The notes under the pieces: generated by a model
Database searches by the model: none
Told to the model about the DNA's origin: nothing
Seen by the model: only the letters and a program-made list of their open reading frames with translations
Assembly (NCBI GenBank): GCA_910584835.1
Contig: CAJUEG010000013.1
Location: 1 to 47,364, forward strand
Direction: 5' to 3'
Length of the DNA stretch: 47,364 bases
Origin: an uncultured Oscillospiraceae bacterium
GTDB taxonomy: Bacteria; Bacillota; Clostridia; Oscillospirales; Oscillospiraceae
Shown here: piece by piece, positions 31,372-39,171 of the stretch
How positions within the stretch are numbered: the stretch's first letter is position 1
How the letters are laid out: each line of letters opens with the position of its first letter
Translations under genes and position numbers: made by a program

Positions 31372-33165
31372 ATGCTCTATCCAAAGATGAACGAGGCCAG
31401 GATGCTCTTTGACCTGGGCGGCGTATGGGACTTCCAGACCGCCGGGGCGGACGGCTGGCCGGAGGAGTGGGCCCGGGGTCCCCTGCCCGAGCCTATGACC
31501 ATGGCGGTGCCCGCCTCTTACAACGACCAGAAGGACGACGTGAACCTGCGCGCCCACTACGGCTGGGCGGTGTACCAGCGCGCCTTCACCGTGCCCGGAG
31601 CGGCGGCAGGGCAGCGGCTGTGGCTACGCTTCGGCGCGGTGACCCACGCCGCCCAGGTGTGGCTGGACGGGGTTAAGCTGGGGGAACACAAGGGAGGCTT
31701 TCTGCCCTTTGAGTTTGAGATTACAGACCACGCGGCGGCGGGGGAGCACCGGCTCACCGTGGCGGTGGACAACCGGGTGGACTTTTCCACCCTCCCCGTG
31801 GGCAATGAGGGGGGCGTGGCCTTCTTCGGCTCGGACAACCCCGGCATCCCCTCCATCGAGCTGGCCAAGACCCGGTGCAGGCCCCAGAACCGGCCCAACT
31901 TCGACTTTTTCAACTACGCGGGTGTCACCCGGCCCGTGACGCTGTACACCACCCCCCGGGACTATATCCAGGATATCACCATCGTCACCGGCTTCACCGG
32001 GACGGACGGCCTTGTGACCTACAGCGTCATGGCGGCGGGCAAGGGCGCGGTGGACGTCTCCGTCCTGGACGAATCCGGCGCGGCTGTGGCCCGGGGAGAG
32101 GGGGACCATGGCCAGATTGTCATACCCGGCGTGAAGCTGTGGCAGCCCGGTGCGGCGTATCTCTACCGGCTGCGGGTTGCCATGGGGGAGGACGTGTACG
32201 AGCAGAGCTTCGGCGTGCGCACCGTGAAGGTGGAGGGGGACAAATTCCTCATCAACGGCAGGCCCTTCTACTTCAAGGGCTTCGGCAAGCACGAGGACTC
32301 CTTCTTCCGCGGGCGGGGGCTGGACCAGTGCCTCAACGTCAAGGATGTGTCCCTGATGCGCTGGCTGGGGGCCAACTCCTTCCGCACCAGCCACTACCCC
32401 TATGCCGAGGAGATGTACGACCTGTGCGACCGGGAGGGCATTGTGGTCATCGACGAGGCCCCCGCCGTGGGCATCAACGCCGGCGGGGCCCAGAACCCCT
32501 ATGAGGTCATGCGCGTCAGGGAGCACCATGAGGACGTGATCCGGGACATGATCCGGCGGGACAAGAACCACCCCTGTGTGGTGATGTGGTCCATCGCCAA
32601 CGAGCCGGACACCGAACACTTCCCCCAGGCCGCCTACGACTACTTCTACCCGCTCTACGAGCTGGCCCACGCCTGCGACCCCCAGGGGCGGCCCGTCACC
32701 CTGGTGTGCTGCCAGAACGACTACACCAAAGACCTCATCACCCGGGCCATGGACGTGTGCTGCGTCAACCGCTACTACGGCTGGTATAACCTGAGCGGCG
32801 ATTTGGACGCGGCCTGCGACGCCTGGAACACCGAGCTGGACTTCTGGGAAGGGATTGGCAAGCCGGTAATGGTCACGGAATATGGGGCGGACACCTATCC
32901 CGGCGTCCACAACGCCAACGGGGAGATGTTCAGCGAGGAGTACCAGGTGGATTACTATTCCCGCATCAACGCCGAGCTGGACAAGCGGCCCTTCTTTGTG
33001 GGGGAACAGGTGTGGAATTTTGCCGACTTTGCCACCATCCAGGGCCCCATGCGGGTGGACGGCAACAAAAAGGGTCTGCTCACCCGGGACCGCCGCCCCA
33101 AGCTGGCCGCCCACTATTTCCGCCGCCGGTGGCACGGCATCCCGGACTTCGGATATAAAGCGTAG
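31372..33165 (+). CDS. uidA: GH2 beta-glucuronidase
   Basis: 597 residues from ATG at 31372 (GGGAGG ten bases upstream); in-frame codons before it lack a ribosome site. Sugar-binding domain, immunoglobulin-like domain and TIM barrel in GH2 order. Acid/base Glu in MWSIANEPDTE (about 410) and nucleophile Glu in VMVTEYGADTYPG (about 503). Near the C-terminus GNKKGLLTRDRRPK carries the Asn-x-Lys pair that recognises the glucuronate carboxylate, which separates glucuronidases from beta-galactosidases of the same family. No signal peptide. It is the last gene of the operon; a strong terminator lies 85 bp on. The 110-bp gap before it is GC-rich and holds only short repeats of TGCGC. Confidence 0.93.
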   Translation: MLYPKMNEARMLFDLGGVWDFQTAGADGWPEEWARGPLPEPMTMAVPASYNDQKDDVNLRAHYGWAVYQRAFTVPGAAAGQRLWLRFGAVTHAAQVWLDGVKLGEHKGGFLPFEFEITDHAAAGEHRLTVAVDNRVDFSTLPVGNEGGVAFFGSDNPGIPSIELAKTRCRPQNRPNFDFFNYAGVTRPVTLYTTPRDYIQDITIVTGFTGTDGLVTYSVMAAGKGAVDVSVLDESGAAVARGEGDHGQIVIPGVKLWQPGAAYLYRLRVAMGEDVYEQSFGVRTVKVEGDKFLINGRPFYFKGFGKHEDSFFRGRGLDQCLNVKDVSLMRWLGANSFRTSHYPYAEEMYDLCDREGIVVIDEAPAVGINAGGAQNPYEVMRVREHHEDVIRDMIRRDKNHPCVVMWSIANEPDTEHFPQAAYDYFYPLYELAHACDPQGRPVTLVCCQNDYTKDLITRAMDVCCVNRYYGWYNLSGDLDAACDAWNTELDFWEGIGKPVMVTEYGADTYPGVHNANGEMFSEEYQVDYYSRINAELDKRPFFVGEQVWNFADFATIQGPMRVDGNKKGLLTRDRRPKLAAHYFRRRWHGIPDFGYKA

Positions 33166-33251
33166 CTCCCCGGGTCTGGAGGCCGCGCCGGCGGCCCCGG
33201 CGCACAGCTCCGCGGCAGAAACCGCCGTCCGCATTGACCCTTGCGCGCACA

Positions 33252-33288
33252 AGCGGCCTGTCTGGTTTTTCCAGACAGGCCGCTGTTT
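33252..33288 (+). terminator. Terminator of the glycan operon
   Basis: A perfect 14-bp stem, AGCGGCCTGTCTGG / CCAGACAGGCCGCT, around TTTTT, followed by GTTTTG. Also placed to stop the convergent gene at 33337. Confidence 0.88.
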
Positions 33289-33336
33289 TGGTCTGAGGGT
33301 CCGGCCGTCCGGGCTGGGGCCGGGAGGGACGCTTTT

Positions 33337-34212
33337 TCACAGATGGACAAGGAAGCTGCGCAGCAGGTGGAGGGGGAAGTACCCCAGCACAAAGCTGGCG
33401 ATGTTGGCGGCGAAGGCGTACCCCACCCGCCGGGCGCGGGAGCGCTCCTTGAGAAGCAGGGCATAGGCGGCGGCCTCCGCCCCCCAGATGACCAGCTCCT
33501 GGAGGATGACGGTGAGGAAGTAGTTGAGGAAGTGCCAGCCCGCCTGGGCCAGCGCCGCCCCGGTGACCAGATGGAGGCCCAGCTGGGTGGCTGCGTTCAC
33601 CGCCAGGAACACCATCCAGCTGCGCTTTTCCCGGAAGCCGAACAACCAGAGGACGGCCCCCTCGATGATGAGGGTGGGGACCAGGGTGGCCGCCAGCCGT
33701 GTTAGAAAGCGCAGGGGGGCGGGGGTGGCGGCCCGCACGGTGTTGGTCTGCCAGTCGTAGACAAGATTGCTCACAAAGTCCCGGGTATACGGAACCTCCG
33801 CCGCCCGGGCCTCATCCGCCGTGGCGGCGGCCACCCGGAACGTCTCCGGCAGGCCGATGTAGAAGTAGTGCCAGGTCCCGTCCTCCCGAGGGCGCACGTC
33901 GCCGAAGACGGGGGCGTGGCTGGCTGCGCCGGTGGTGTAGGCCAGCACCCAGCCGTCTCCCTCCAGAGAGTGGAGGCTTTTCAGGATGGCGGGATCCAGG
34001 TTGTTTTGGTCTTCAGGTTTGGGCCAGGGGGAACTGGTGGGCGCGTCCTGAACCAGCAGGTCCAGGTAGAGCGCTCCCTCCGGGGCGTTGACCACGGTGA
34101 TGGTGACCTCCGGCTTGGGGCCGATGTCGGCGCGGGCCGGGGGAATGAGGCAGAGCAGGCACAGCAGCAGAATGGGAAGCGCGTGGGCAAAAGACGCGGA
34201 TTTCTGTTTCAT
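33337..34212 (-). CDS. Secreted-domain polytopic membrane protein, unknown function
   Basis: 291 residues from ATG at 34212 (AAAGGAGG seven bases upstream). Signal peptide or first helix at about 8-27 (ALPILLLCLLCLIPPARA), an exported domain of about 135 residues (VTITVVNAPEGALYLDLLVQ, a YFYIGLPETF strand), then about four helices (PTLIIEGAVLWLFGF, MVFLAVNAATQLGLHLV, LTVILQELVIWGAEAAAYAL, YAFAANIASFVLGYFPLHLL). I do not recognise a named family, but the plan (exported beta domain plus C-terminal helices) recurs in clostridial hypothetical proteins. It stands alone. Confidence 0.7.
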   Translation of the reverse strand: MKQKSASFAHALPILLLCLLCLIPPARADIGPKPEVTITVVNAPEGALYLDLLVQDAPTSSPWPKPEDQNNLDPAILKSLHSLEGDGWVLAYTTGAASHAPVFGDVRPREDGTWHYFYIGLPETFRVAAATADEARAAEVPYTRDFVSNLVYDWQTNTVRAATPAPLRFLTRLAATLVPTLIIEGAVLWLFGFREKRSWMVFLAVNAATQLGLHLVTGAALAQAGWHFLNYFLTVILQELVIWGAEAAAYALLLKERSRARRVGYAFAANIASFVLGYFPLHLLRSFLVHL

Positions 34213-34230
34213 TTTGACCTCCTTTTTCCA

Positions 34231-34396
34231 AGAAGCGCGAGGATAGGCGCACAGGGGAGCTTGGACCGAAGCGAGAACAAAAGCCAAGCCGCGGGAGGGC
34301 GGCGGATTTTGTTCGAGACGTAGGGAAAGCGACCCGGCGGTGCGCCAAATCGGAGCGTGACAACGCAGAAGCGCGAGGACAGGCGCACAGGGGAGG
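34231..34396. repeat. 29-bp direct repeat flanking the start of the membrane-protein gene
   Basis: AGAAGCGCGAGGAtAGGCGC plus ACAGGGGAG at 34231-34259 recurs at 34368-34396 with one change (T to C), 137 bp apart. Both copies are immediately upstream of the 33337-34212 gene. GTGACAAC also occurs twice around the second copy. Origin unknown: a small duplicated regulatory element or copies of a genome-wide repeat. Confidence 0.75.
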
Positions 34397-34505
34397 GTGA
34401 CAACCACAGGTGTTTTACGCAGGTAGTTTATCACGGGCTCATGGTAAAAGCAATAGGCGCAGACGGGGAGTAAACCGAAGTTTCAGGCAAATTTTACAAA
34501 TTACG

Positions 34506-34534
34506 TGGACAAGCAGGGGGAAGTGTGTTAAAAT
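34506..34534 (+). promoter_or_regulatory. Promoter of the HAD-GNAT-MFS operon
   Basis: TGGACA, 17-bp spacer, TAAAAT, 76 bp before the HAD gene start, in an AT-rich stretch. Confidence 0.65.
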
Positions 34535-34609
34535 AAATTTCAATTACAGAAAATAAAGATGATTTTCACGAAAACGCAGGCCGGGAACCGGCCGGAAAGG
34601 TGGGCGCGG

Positions 34610-35416
34610 ATGGCTGCGCTGGAAGAGAAGAAGCTGTTTTTACTGGATATGGACGGTACCATTTACCTGGACCAGACCCTTTTTCCCGGGACAATGCCCT
34701 TTTTGGACGCGGTCCGGGCAAGGGGAGGGAGATATCTGTTCCTCACCAACAACTCCTCCAAGTCGGTGGACGCCTATATCGACAAGCTGTCGGGGATGGG
34801 CGTGCCCGCGGTGCGGGAGGACTTTCTCACCTCGGTGGACGCCCTTATCGACGATCTGAACAAGCGGCCCCCGTTCCGCAAGTGTTATGCCTTCGGCACC
34901 CGGACCTTCCGGCGGCAGCTGGAGGAGGCGGGGATCGCGGTGACGGACCATTTGGAGGACGGCGTGGACTGCCTGCTGATCGGCTTCGACACCGAACTGA
35001 CCTTTCAAAAGCTGGAGGACGCCTGCATTCTGCTGAACCGGGGGGTGGAGTTCATCGCCACCAACCCGGACTGGGTGTGCCCCACCTGGTACGGCTCCGT
35101 CCCCGACTGCGGCAGCGTGTGCGAGATGCTGTTCCGGGCCACCGGGCGTCGGCCCCGGGTCATCGGCAAGCCCCAGCCCGCCATGGCCCTGCTGGCGCTG
35201 GAGCGGACGGGCTTTGCCCCCGGCCAGGCGGTGATGGTTGGAGACCGGCTGTATACCGACGTGGCCAGCGGCGTCAACGCGGGCATCGACACCGTCTTCG
35301 TTTTATCCGGCGAGGGGACGCCGGCGGACCTGGAGGCGAGTGATGTGAAGCCCACCTGGGTGTTTGACGACATCGCCGCCCTCCACCGTGCCTGGGAGGG
35401 GGCGGGGACGCCGTGA
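34610..35416 (+). CDS. HAD-IIA family sugar-phosphatase (NagD-like)
   Basis: 268 residues from ATG at 34610 (AAAGGTGG upstream). HAD motif I LFLLDMDGTIYLD (nucleophile and acid Asp), motif II FLTNNSSKS, the lysine motif KPQPAMALLAL, and motif IV MVGDRLYTDVASGVNAGID. The cap between motifs II and III is of the IIA type, seen in NagD, AraL and p-nitrophenyl phosphatases, which dephosphorylate small sugar phosphates or nucleotides in the cytoplasm. First gene of a tight operon: its stop overlaps the GNAT start. Confidence 0.92.
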   Translation: MAALEEKKLFLLDMDGTIYLDQTLFPGTMPFLDAVRARGGRYLFLTNNSSKSVDAYIDKLSGMGVPAVREDFLTSVDALIDDLNKRPPFRKCYAFGTRTFRRQLEEAGIAVTDHLEDGVDCLLIGFDTELTFQKLEDACILLNRGVEFIATNPDWVCPTWYGSVPDCGSVCEMLFRATGRRPRVIGKPQPAMALLALERTGFAPGQAVMVGDRLYTDVASGVNAGIDTVFVLSGEGTPADLEASDVKPTWVFDDIAALHRAWEGAGTP

Positions 35417-35937
35417 GCCTGCGGGAGAGATGGGACGGCCTGTCCCCCGAGGTGTTTACCGGCGGCGGCCTCGCCATCCGGGAGGTCCGGGATGACGGCG
35501 ATCTGTGGTTTGTCACGGCGGAGTGTTCTCTGGCGCCGGGGCAGGAGGAATTGGTCAATCCGGCGGGCTTTGATATCAGCAGGGCCTACCTGAACCCGGC
35601 GGACAACGTGCCCTGCGTCATCTGCCTGGAGGACGGCACACGCATCGGGTTTATCGTTTTCCGCGTGTGGCTGGCAGCCGGGACGGCCTGTAGTTGGAGC
35701 TTTCACCTGGACCGGAACTGGCAGGGCAGGGGATACGGCGAGCGGGCGGCCCGCCTGGCCATACGGATTTTGAAGGCGATGGACGGCAGCATGCCCATTA
35801 AGCTGTCCGCCGAGGCGGACAATCTCAAAGCCCGGCACCTGTATGAGAAGCTCGGGTTTCAGCGGCTGGACGAGCTGGACGGGGACGACCTGGTGTTTTG
35901 CCTGCAGCGGCGCCCAATGAGAGAAGAGGAGAAATGA
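35413..35937 (+). CDS. GNAT-family N-acetyltransferase
   Basis: 174 residues from a GTG start that overlaps the preceding stop. The acetyl-CoA-binding strand-loop is SFHLDRNWQGRGYGERAARL (about 95-114; Q/RxxGxG/A motif), followed by ILKAMDGSMPIKLSAEADNL and KARHLYEKLGFQRLDELDGD, the typical C-terminal half. Acceptor unknown (amine of a small molecule or protein). Coupled to the HAD and MFS genes. Confidence 0.88.
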   Translation: MSLRERWDGLSPEVFTGGGLAIREVRDDGDLWFVTAECSLAPGQEELVNPAGFDISRAYLNPADNVPCVICLEDGTRIGFIVFRVWLAAGTACSWSFHLDRNWQGRGYGERAARLAIRILKAMDGSMPIKLSAEADNLKARHLYEKLGFQRLDELDGDDLVFCLQRRPMREEEK

Positions 35938-35939
35938 CC

Positions 35940-37283
35940 ATGAATGAACTGAAGCTGAATAACAAACGCACCATCCTGGTGGGTCTGGCGTTTCTGTCCA
36001 TCTGCTCCTTCTGGCAGATGTACGACAACCTGGTCCCTCTCATCCTGAAGAACACCTTCCAGATGGATGAGTCCCTCACCGGCGCCATTATGGCGGCGGA
36101 CAATATTCTGGCGCTGTTCCTGCTGCCCTTCTTCGGGGGACTGTCCGACCGCACCAGCACAAAGATCGGCCGCCGTACCCCGTACATCCTGGCGGGCACC
36201 GCCGGGGCGGTGGTGCTGATGAACCTGCTGCCCATGCTGGACAACAGCTATTTCAAGCAGGCCGCCCCCTTCAAGCTGGTGAGCTTTGTCATTGTGCTGG
36301 GGCTGCTGCTCATCGCCATGGGCACCTACCGCTCCCCCGCCGTGGCCCTTATGCCCGACGTCACCCCCAAGCCCCTGCGCTCCAAGGGCAACGCCATCAT
36401 CAACCTGATGGGAGCGGTGGGCGGCGTGCTCTATTTGGGCGTCAGCGTGCTGCTCTACCCCAGGGAAAAGACCCAGGGGCTGGTCCATGTGGACTACCAG
36501 CCGCTGTTCTTCATCGTGTCCATGATTATGCTGGTGGCGGTGGCGGTGCTGCTGCTCACCATCCGGGAGCCCAAGCTGGCGGAGGAAAACCGGGCGCTGG
36601 AGAAAAAGCATCCGGAGTGGAATCTGGCCAAGGACGACGGCAGCGGCGGCGAGGTGCTGCCCGGCCCGGTGAAGAGGAGCCTGATTTTCCTGCTGGCCTC
36701 CATCGCCCTGTGGTATGTGGGCTATAACGGCGTGACCACCTGGTTCTCCACCTATGTGTCCCAGGTAATGGGGGAGGGGATCGGCGGCACCAACACCTGT
36801 CTGATGGTGGCCACGGTGGGAGCCATCGTGTCCTACATCCCCATCGGCGTGGTGGCCTCCAAATTCGGCCGCAAGCGCACCATTCAGGCGGGGGTTATCC
36901 TGCTGGCCGCCTGCTTTGCCGCCGGATTCTTCATGACCCGCAGCTCCCGCACCATCACGGCGCCCATGTATGTGACCTTTGCCCTGGTGGGGCTGGCCTG
37001 GGCGGCCATCAATGTCAATTCCCTGCCCATGGTGGTGGAGATGTGCAAGGGCTCCGACGTGGGCAAGTTCACCGGCTACTACTATACCGCCTCCATGGCG
37101 GCCCAGGTCATCACCCCGGTGCTGGCGGGCACGCTGATGAAGGAGATCAGCTATCAGATCCTTTTCCCCTATGCCGCCTTCTTTGTGGCCATGAGCTTTG
37201 TCACCATGCTGCTGGTCAAGCACGGCGACAGCAGGGCGGAGGTCAAGACCGGGCTGGACGCCTTTGAGGATATGGACGACTGA
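35940..37283 (+). CDS. MFS transporter, GPH/sugar-type
   Basis: 447 residues from ATG at 35940 (GAGGAG eight bases upstream; an ATG two codons earlier is too close to it). Twelve predicted helices in two bundles. The loop between helices 2 and 3 has the MFS signature GGLSDRTSTKIGRRTPYILA, and RSPAVALMPDVTPKPLRSKG follows helix 4. The second half has VASKFGRKRTIQAGVILLAA. The pattern resembles glycoside-cation symporters and SLC45-type sucrose carriers. Substrate unknown; a sugar is likely given the HAD sugar phosphatase in the same operon. Confidence 0.9.
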   Translation: MNELKLNNKRTILVGLAFLSICSFWQMYDNLVPLILKNTFQMDESLTGAIMAADNILALFLLPFFGGLSDRTSTKIGRRTPYILAGTAGAVVLMNLLPMLDNSYFKQAAPFKLVSFVIVLGLLLIAMGTYRSPAVALMPDVTPKPLRSKGNAIINLMGAVGGVLYLGVSVLLYPREKTQGLVHVDYQPLFFIVSMIMLVAVAVLLLTIREPKLAEENRALEKKHPEWNLAKDDGSGGEVLPGPVKRSLIFLLASIALWYVGYNGVTTWFSTYVSQVMGEGIGGTNTCLMVATVGAIVSYIPIGVVASKFGRKRTIQAGVILLAACFAAGFFMTRSSRTITAPMYVTFALVGLAWAAINVNSLPMVVEMCKGSDVGKFTGYYYTASMAAQVITPVLAGTLMKEISYQILFPYAAFFVAMSFVTMLLVKHGDSRAEVKTGLDAFEDMDD

Positions 37284-37326
37284 CCGAAACCCGCCGCGCC
37301 CCCGGGTGCGGGGAAAGGAGCGACCC

Positions 37327-37986
37327 ATGAAAAAAACCGCCGTACTGCTCTACCCCCTGTTTTCCCTCCAGGAGATCGGCACGCTGACGGAGCTTCTCAG
37401 GTTCTACGACAGGGAGATCGTCACCTTCTCCGCCGGCAGGGAGCCGGTGAAGAGCGAGGACGGCTTCACCATCCTTCCAGACCGGGACCTGACGGAGTTT
37501 TGCCGGGGGGAGTTTGACTCCCTGGTCCTCCCGGGGATCTGGGAGCCCCTGCCGGTGATGCTGGACGAGCGGGTCATCCGCTTTCTGGAGCAGTTCCGGG
37601 GGGACGATGAGCTTCTCATCGCCGCCATCTCCGCCGGGCCGCTGCTGCTGGGCAAGGCGGGGCTGCTGGAGGGCCGCCGCTTTACCCACGGCGTGTTTGA
37701 GGAGTTTTTGGACGCGTTCCCGGTGATGCCCCGGGAGAACGCCGTGCGCACCTACCTGGTGGAGGACGGCAACCTCATCACCGCCTATGGAGGGGCCTTC
37801 CGGGAGTTTGCCGTGGCGGTGGCCCACAGGCTGGGCATTGACTGCCGGGACCGTATTTTTGACCCGGTGGCGGGGAAGGACTACACGGAGGAGGACTTCA
37901 TCTTCCATCTGCCGCCGGAAATTCTGCCGGAGGCCCGGGCTTTTTGGGACAAATGCCTGGAGGAAAAGGCGGGAGAGAACCAGTAA
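37327..37986 (+). CDS. DJ-1/PfpI-like protein with Ser in place of the nucleophile Cys
   Basis: 219 residues; AAAGGAG before ATG. A DJ-1/ThiJ/PfpI fold: KTAVLLYPLFSLQEIGTLTE, IVTFSAGREPVKSEDGF, FDSLVLPGIW, and the elbow AAISAGPLLLGKAGLLEGRRF, then GNLITAYGGAFREFAVAVA. The family normally has Cys in AICAGP; here Ser stands at that position (about residue 104), so the usual thiol chemistry (glyoxalase, deglycase, amidase or redox sensing) is unlikely. Between the MFS and glycerophosphodiesterase genes on the same strand, with 12-45 bp gaps. Confidence 0.85.
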   Translation: MKKTAVLLYPLFSLQEIGTLTELLRFYDREIVTFSAGREPVKSEDGFTILPDRDLTEFCRGEFDSLVLPGIWEPLPVMLDERVIRFLEQFRGDDELLIAAISAGPLLLGKAGLLEGRRFTHGVFEEFLDAFPVMPRENAVRTYLVEDGNLITAYGGAFREFAVAVAHRLGIDCRDRIFDPVAGKDYTEEDFIFHLPPEILPEARAFWDKCLEEKAGENQ

Positions 37987-37998
37987 GGAGATGCTTAC

Positions 37999-38826
37999 AT
38001 GAAAACGATTGCAAAGGTCGGCCTGGGCTGCCTGGGGGCGGTGGGGGCCTGGGGGCTGCTGCTGAGGCCCCGTCGCAACCAGCCGGGCTGGGACAGGCTG
38101 GAGGGTGTGCGCTATGCCCACCGGGGCCTCCACGACCCGGCGCTGGGCGTGCCGGAGAACTCAATGGCGGCCTTCCGCCGGGCGCTGGAGCACGGCTTTG
38201 GGGCGGAATTGGATGTCCACCTGATGGCGGACGGGGAGCTGGCGGTGGTCCACGACAGCAGCCTGAAACGGGTGTGCGGCGCGGACGTGTACATTGAGGA
38301 CCTGACCGCCGCGGACCTGCCTCGCTATCCCCTCATGGGGACGGAGGAGACCATCCCCCTGTTCCGGGAGGTGCTGGAGCTGTTCCAGGGTAAGACGCCC
38401 CTGATTATTGAGCTGAAGGTGGAGCGGGGCAACGCCAGCGCCCTCACCGACGCGGTGATGGCGGCGCTGGAGGGCTGGAAGGGTGTGTGCTGCCTGGAAT
38501 CCTTCCACCCGGCGGCGCTGCTGCGGCTGAAGGAGAAGTACCCCCAGGTGCTCCGGGGCCAGCTGAGCCAGAACTTTTTGAAGCCGGGGGAGGCCAACGG
38601 CCTGTCCCTGCCGGTGCGGTTTGTGCTCACCAACCTGCTCACCACCGCGGCCACCAGGCCAGACTTCATCGCCTACAGCTGCAGGGACCGGGGCAACGCC
38701 AGCCTGCGGCTGATGCGGGCGCTGTACGGCGTCCACGAGGTGGGCTGGACCGTCCGGGACCGGGAGACCATGGAGGAGCTGGACAAAGCGGGGGCGTCGT
38801 CCATTTTCGAGGGATTTATCCCCTGA
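37999..38826 (+). CDS. Glycerophosphodiester phosphodiesterase
   Basis: 275 residues, AAGGAG before ATG. N-terminal hydrophobic stretch (KVGLGCLGAVGAWGLLL) as a possible anchor, then the GDPD barrel: YAHRGLHDPALGVPENSMAA with catalytic His, GAELDVHLMADGELAVVHDS with metal ligands Glu and Asp and the second catalytic His, LIIELKVERGN, and VHEVGWTVRDRETMEELDKA at the end. It hydrolyses glycerophosphodiesters from membrane lipids to glycerol-3-phosphate and an alcohol. Confidence 0.93.
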   Translation: MKTIAKVGLGCLGAVGAWGLLLRPRRNQPGWDRLEGVRYAHRGLHDPALGVPENSMAAFRRALEHGFGAELDVHLMADGELAVVHDSSLKRVCGADVYIEDLTAADLPRYPLMGTEETIPLFREVLELFQGKTPLIIELKVERGNASALTDAVMAALEGWKGVCCLESFHPAALLRLKEKYPQVLRGQLSQNFLKPGEANGLSLPVRFVLTNLLTTAATRPDFIAYSCRDRGNASLRLMRALYGVHEVGWTVRDRETMEELDKAGASSIFEGFIP

Positions 38827-38890
38827 ATGGAAGCGGCCGGCCCGTCGGACAAGGGGACAATGGACGTCAGGCTTTGGAGGAGTGTGGGCT

Positions 38891-39064
38891 GTGATTCAAT
38901 TTCTGCGGGAGAACTGGGGCACCATCCTGGTGCTGGCCATTGTGCTGGCCGCCGCGGCCATGGTGGTCCGGCGGATGTACAAAAACAGGAGGGACGGAAG
39001 GTCCGGCTGCGGGTGCGGTTGTTCCGGCTGCGTGTCCAAGGGAACCTGCCGCAAGGAAAAATAG
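38891..39064 (+). CDS. FeoB-associated Cys-rich membrane peptide
   Basis: 57 residues from GTG at 38891 (GGAGG ten bases upstream; a GTG at 38882 would add three residues). FLRENWGTILVLAIVLAAAA is a membrane helix with the ENWGTI opening typical of this family, followed by basic residues and a Cys cluster (GCGCGCSGCVSKGTC). Usually encoded beside FeoA/FeoB iron-transport genes; here no feo gene is adjacent. Confidence 0.8.
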   Translation: MIQFLRENWGTILVLAIVLAAAAMVVRRMYKNRRDGRSGCGCGCSGCVSKGTCRKEK

Positions 39065-39067
39065 AGG

Positions 39068-39098
39068 AAGCCCCCGGGAGCGTCGCTCCCGGGGGCTT
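39068..39098 (+). terminator. Intrinsic terminator
   Basis: AAGCCCCCGGGAGC / GCTCCCGGGGGCTT with a 3-nt loop, followed by TTG. Ends the operon that starts at 34610. Confidence 0.8.
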
Positions 39099-39171
39099 TG
39101 CGCATGGATGGGGGACGGGGCGGAAGGCTCCGCGCCACAGACGTATCACGTGAAACATACGTTTGAAAAAC

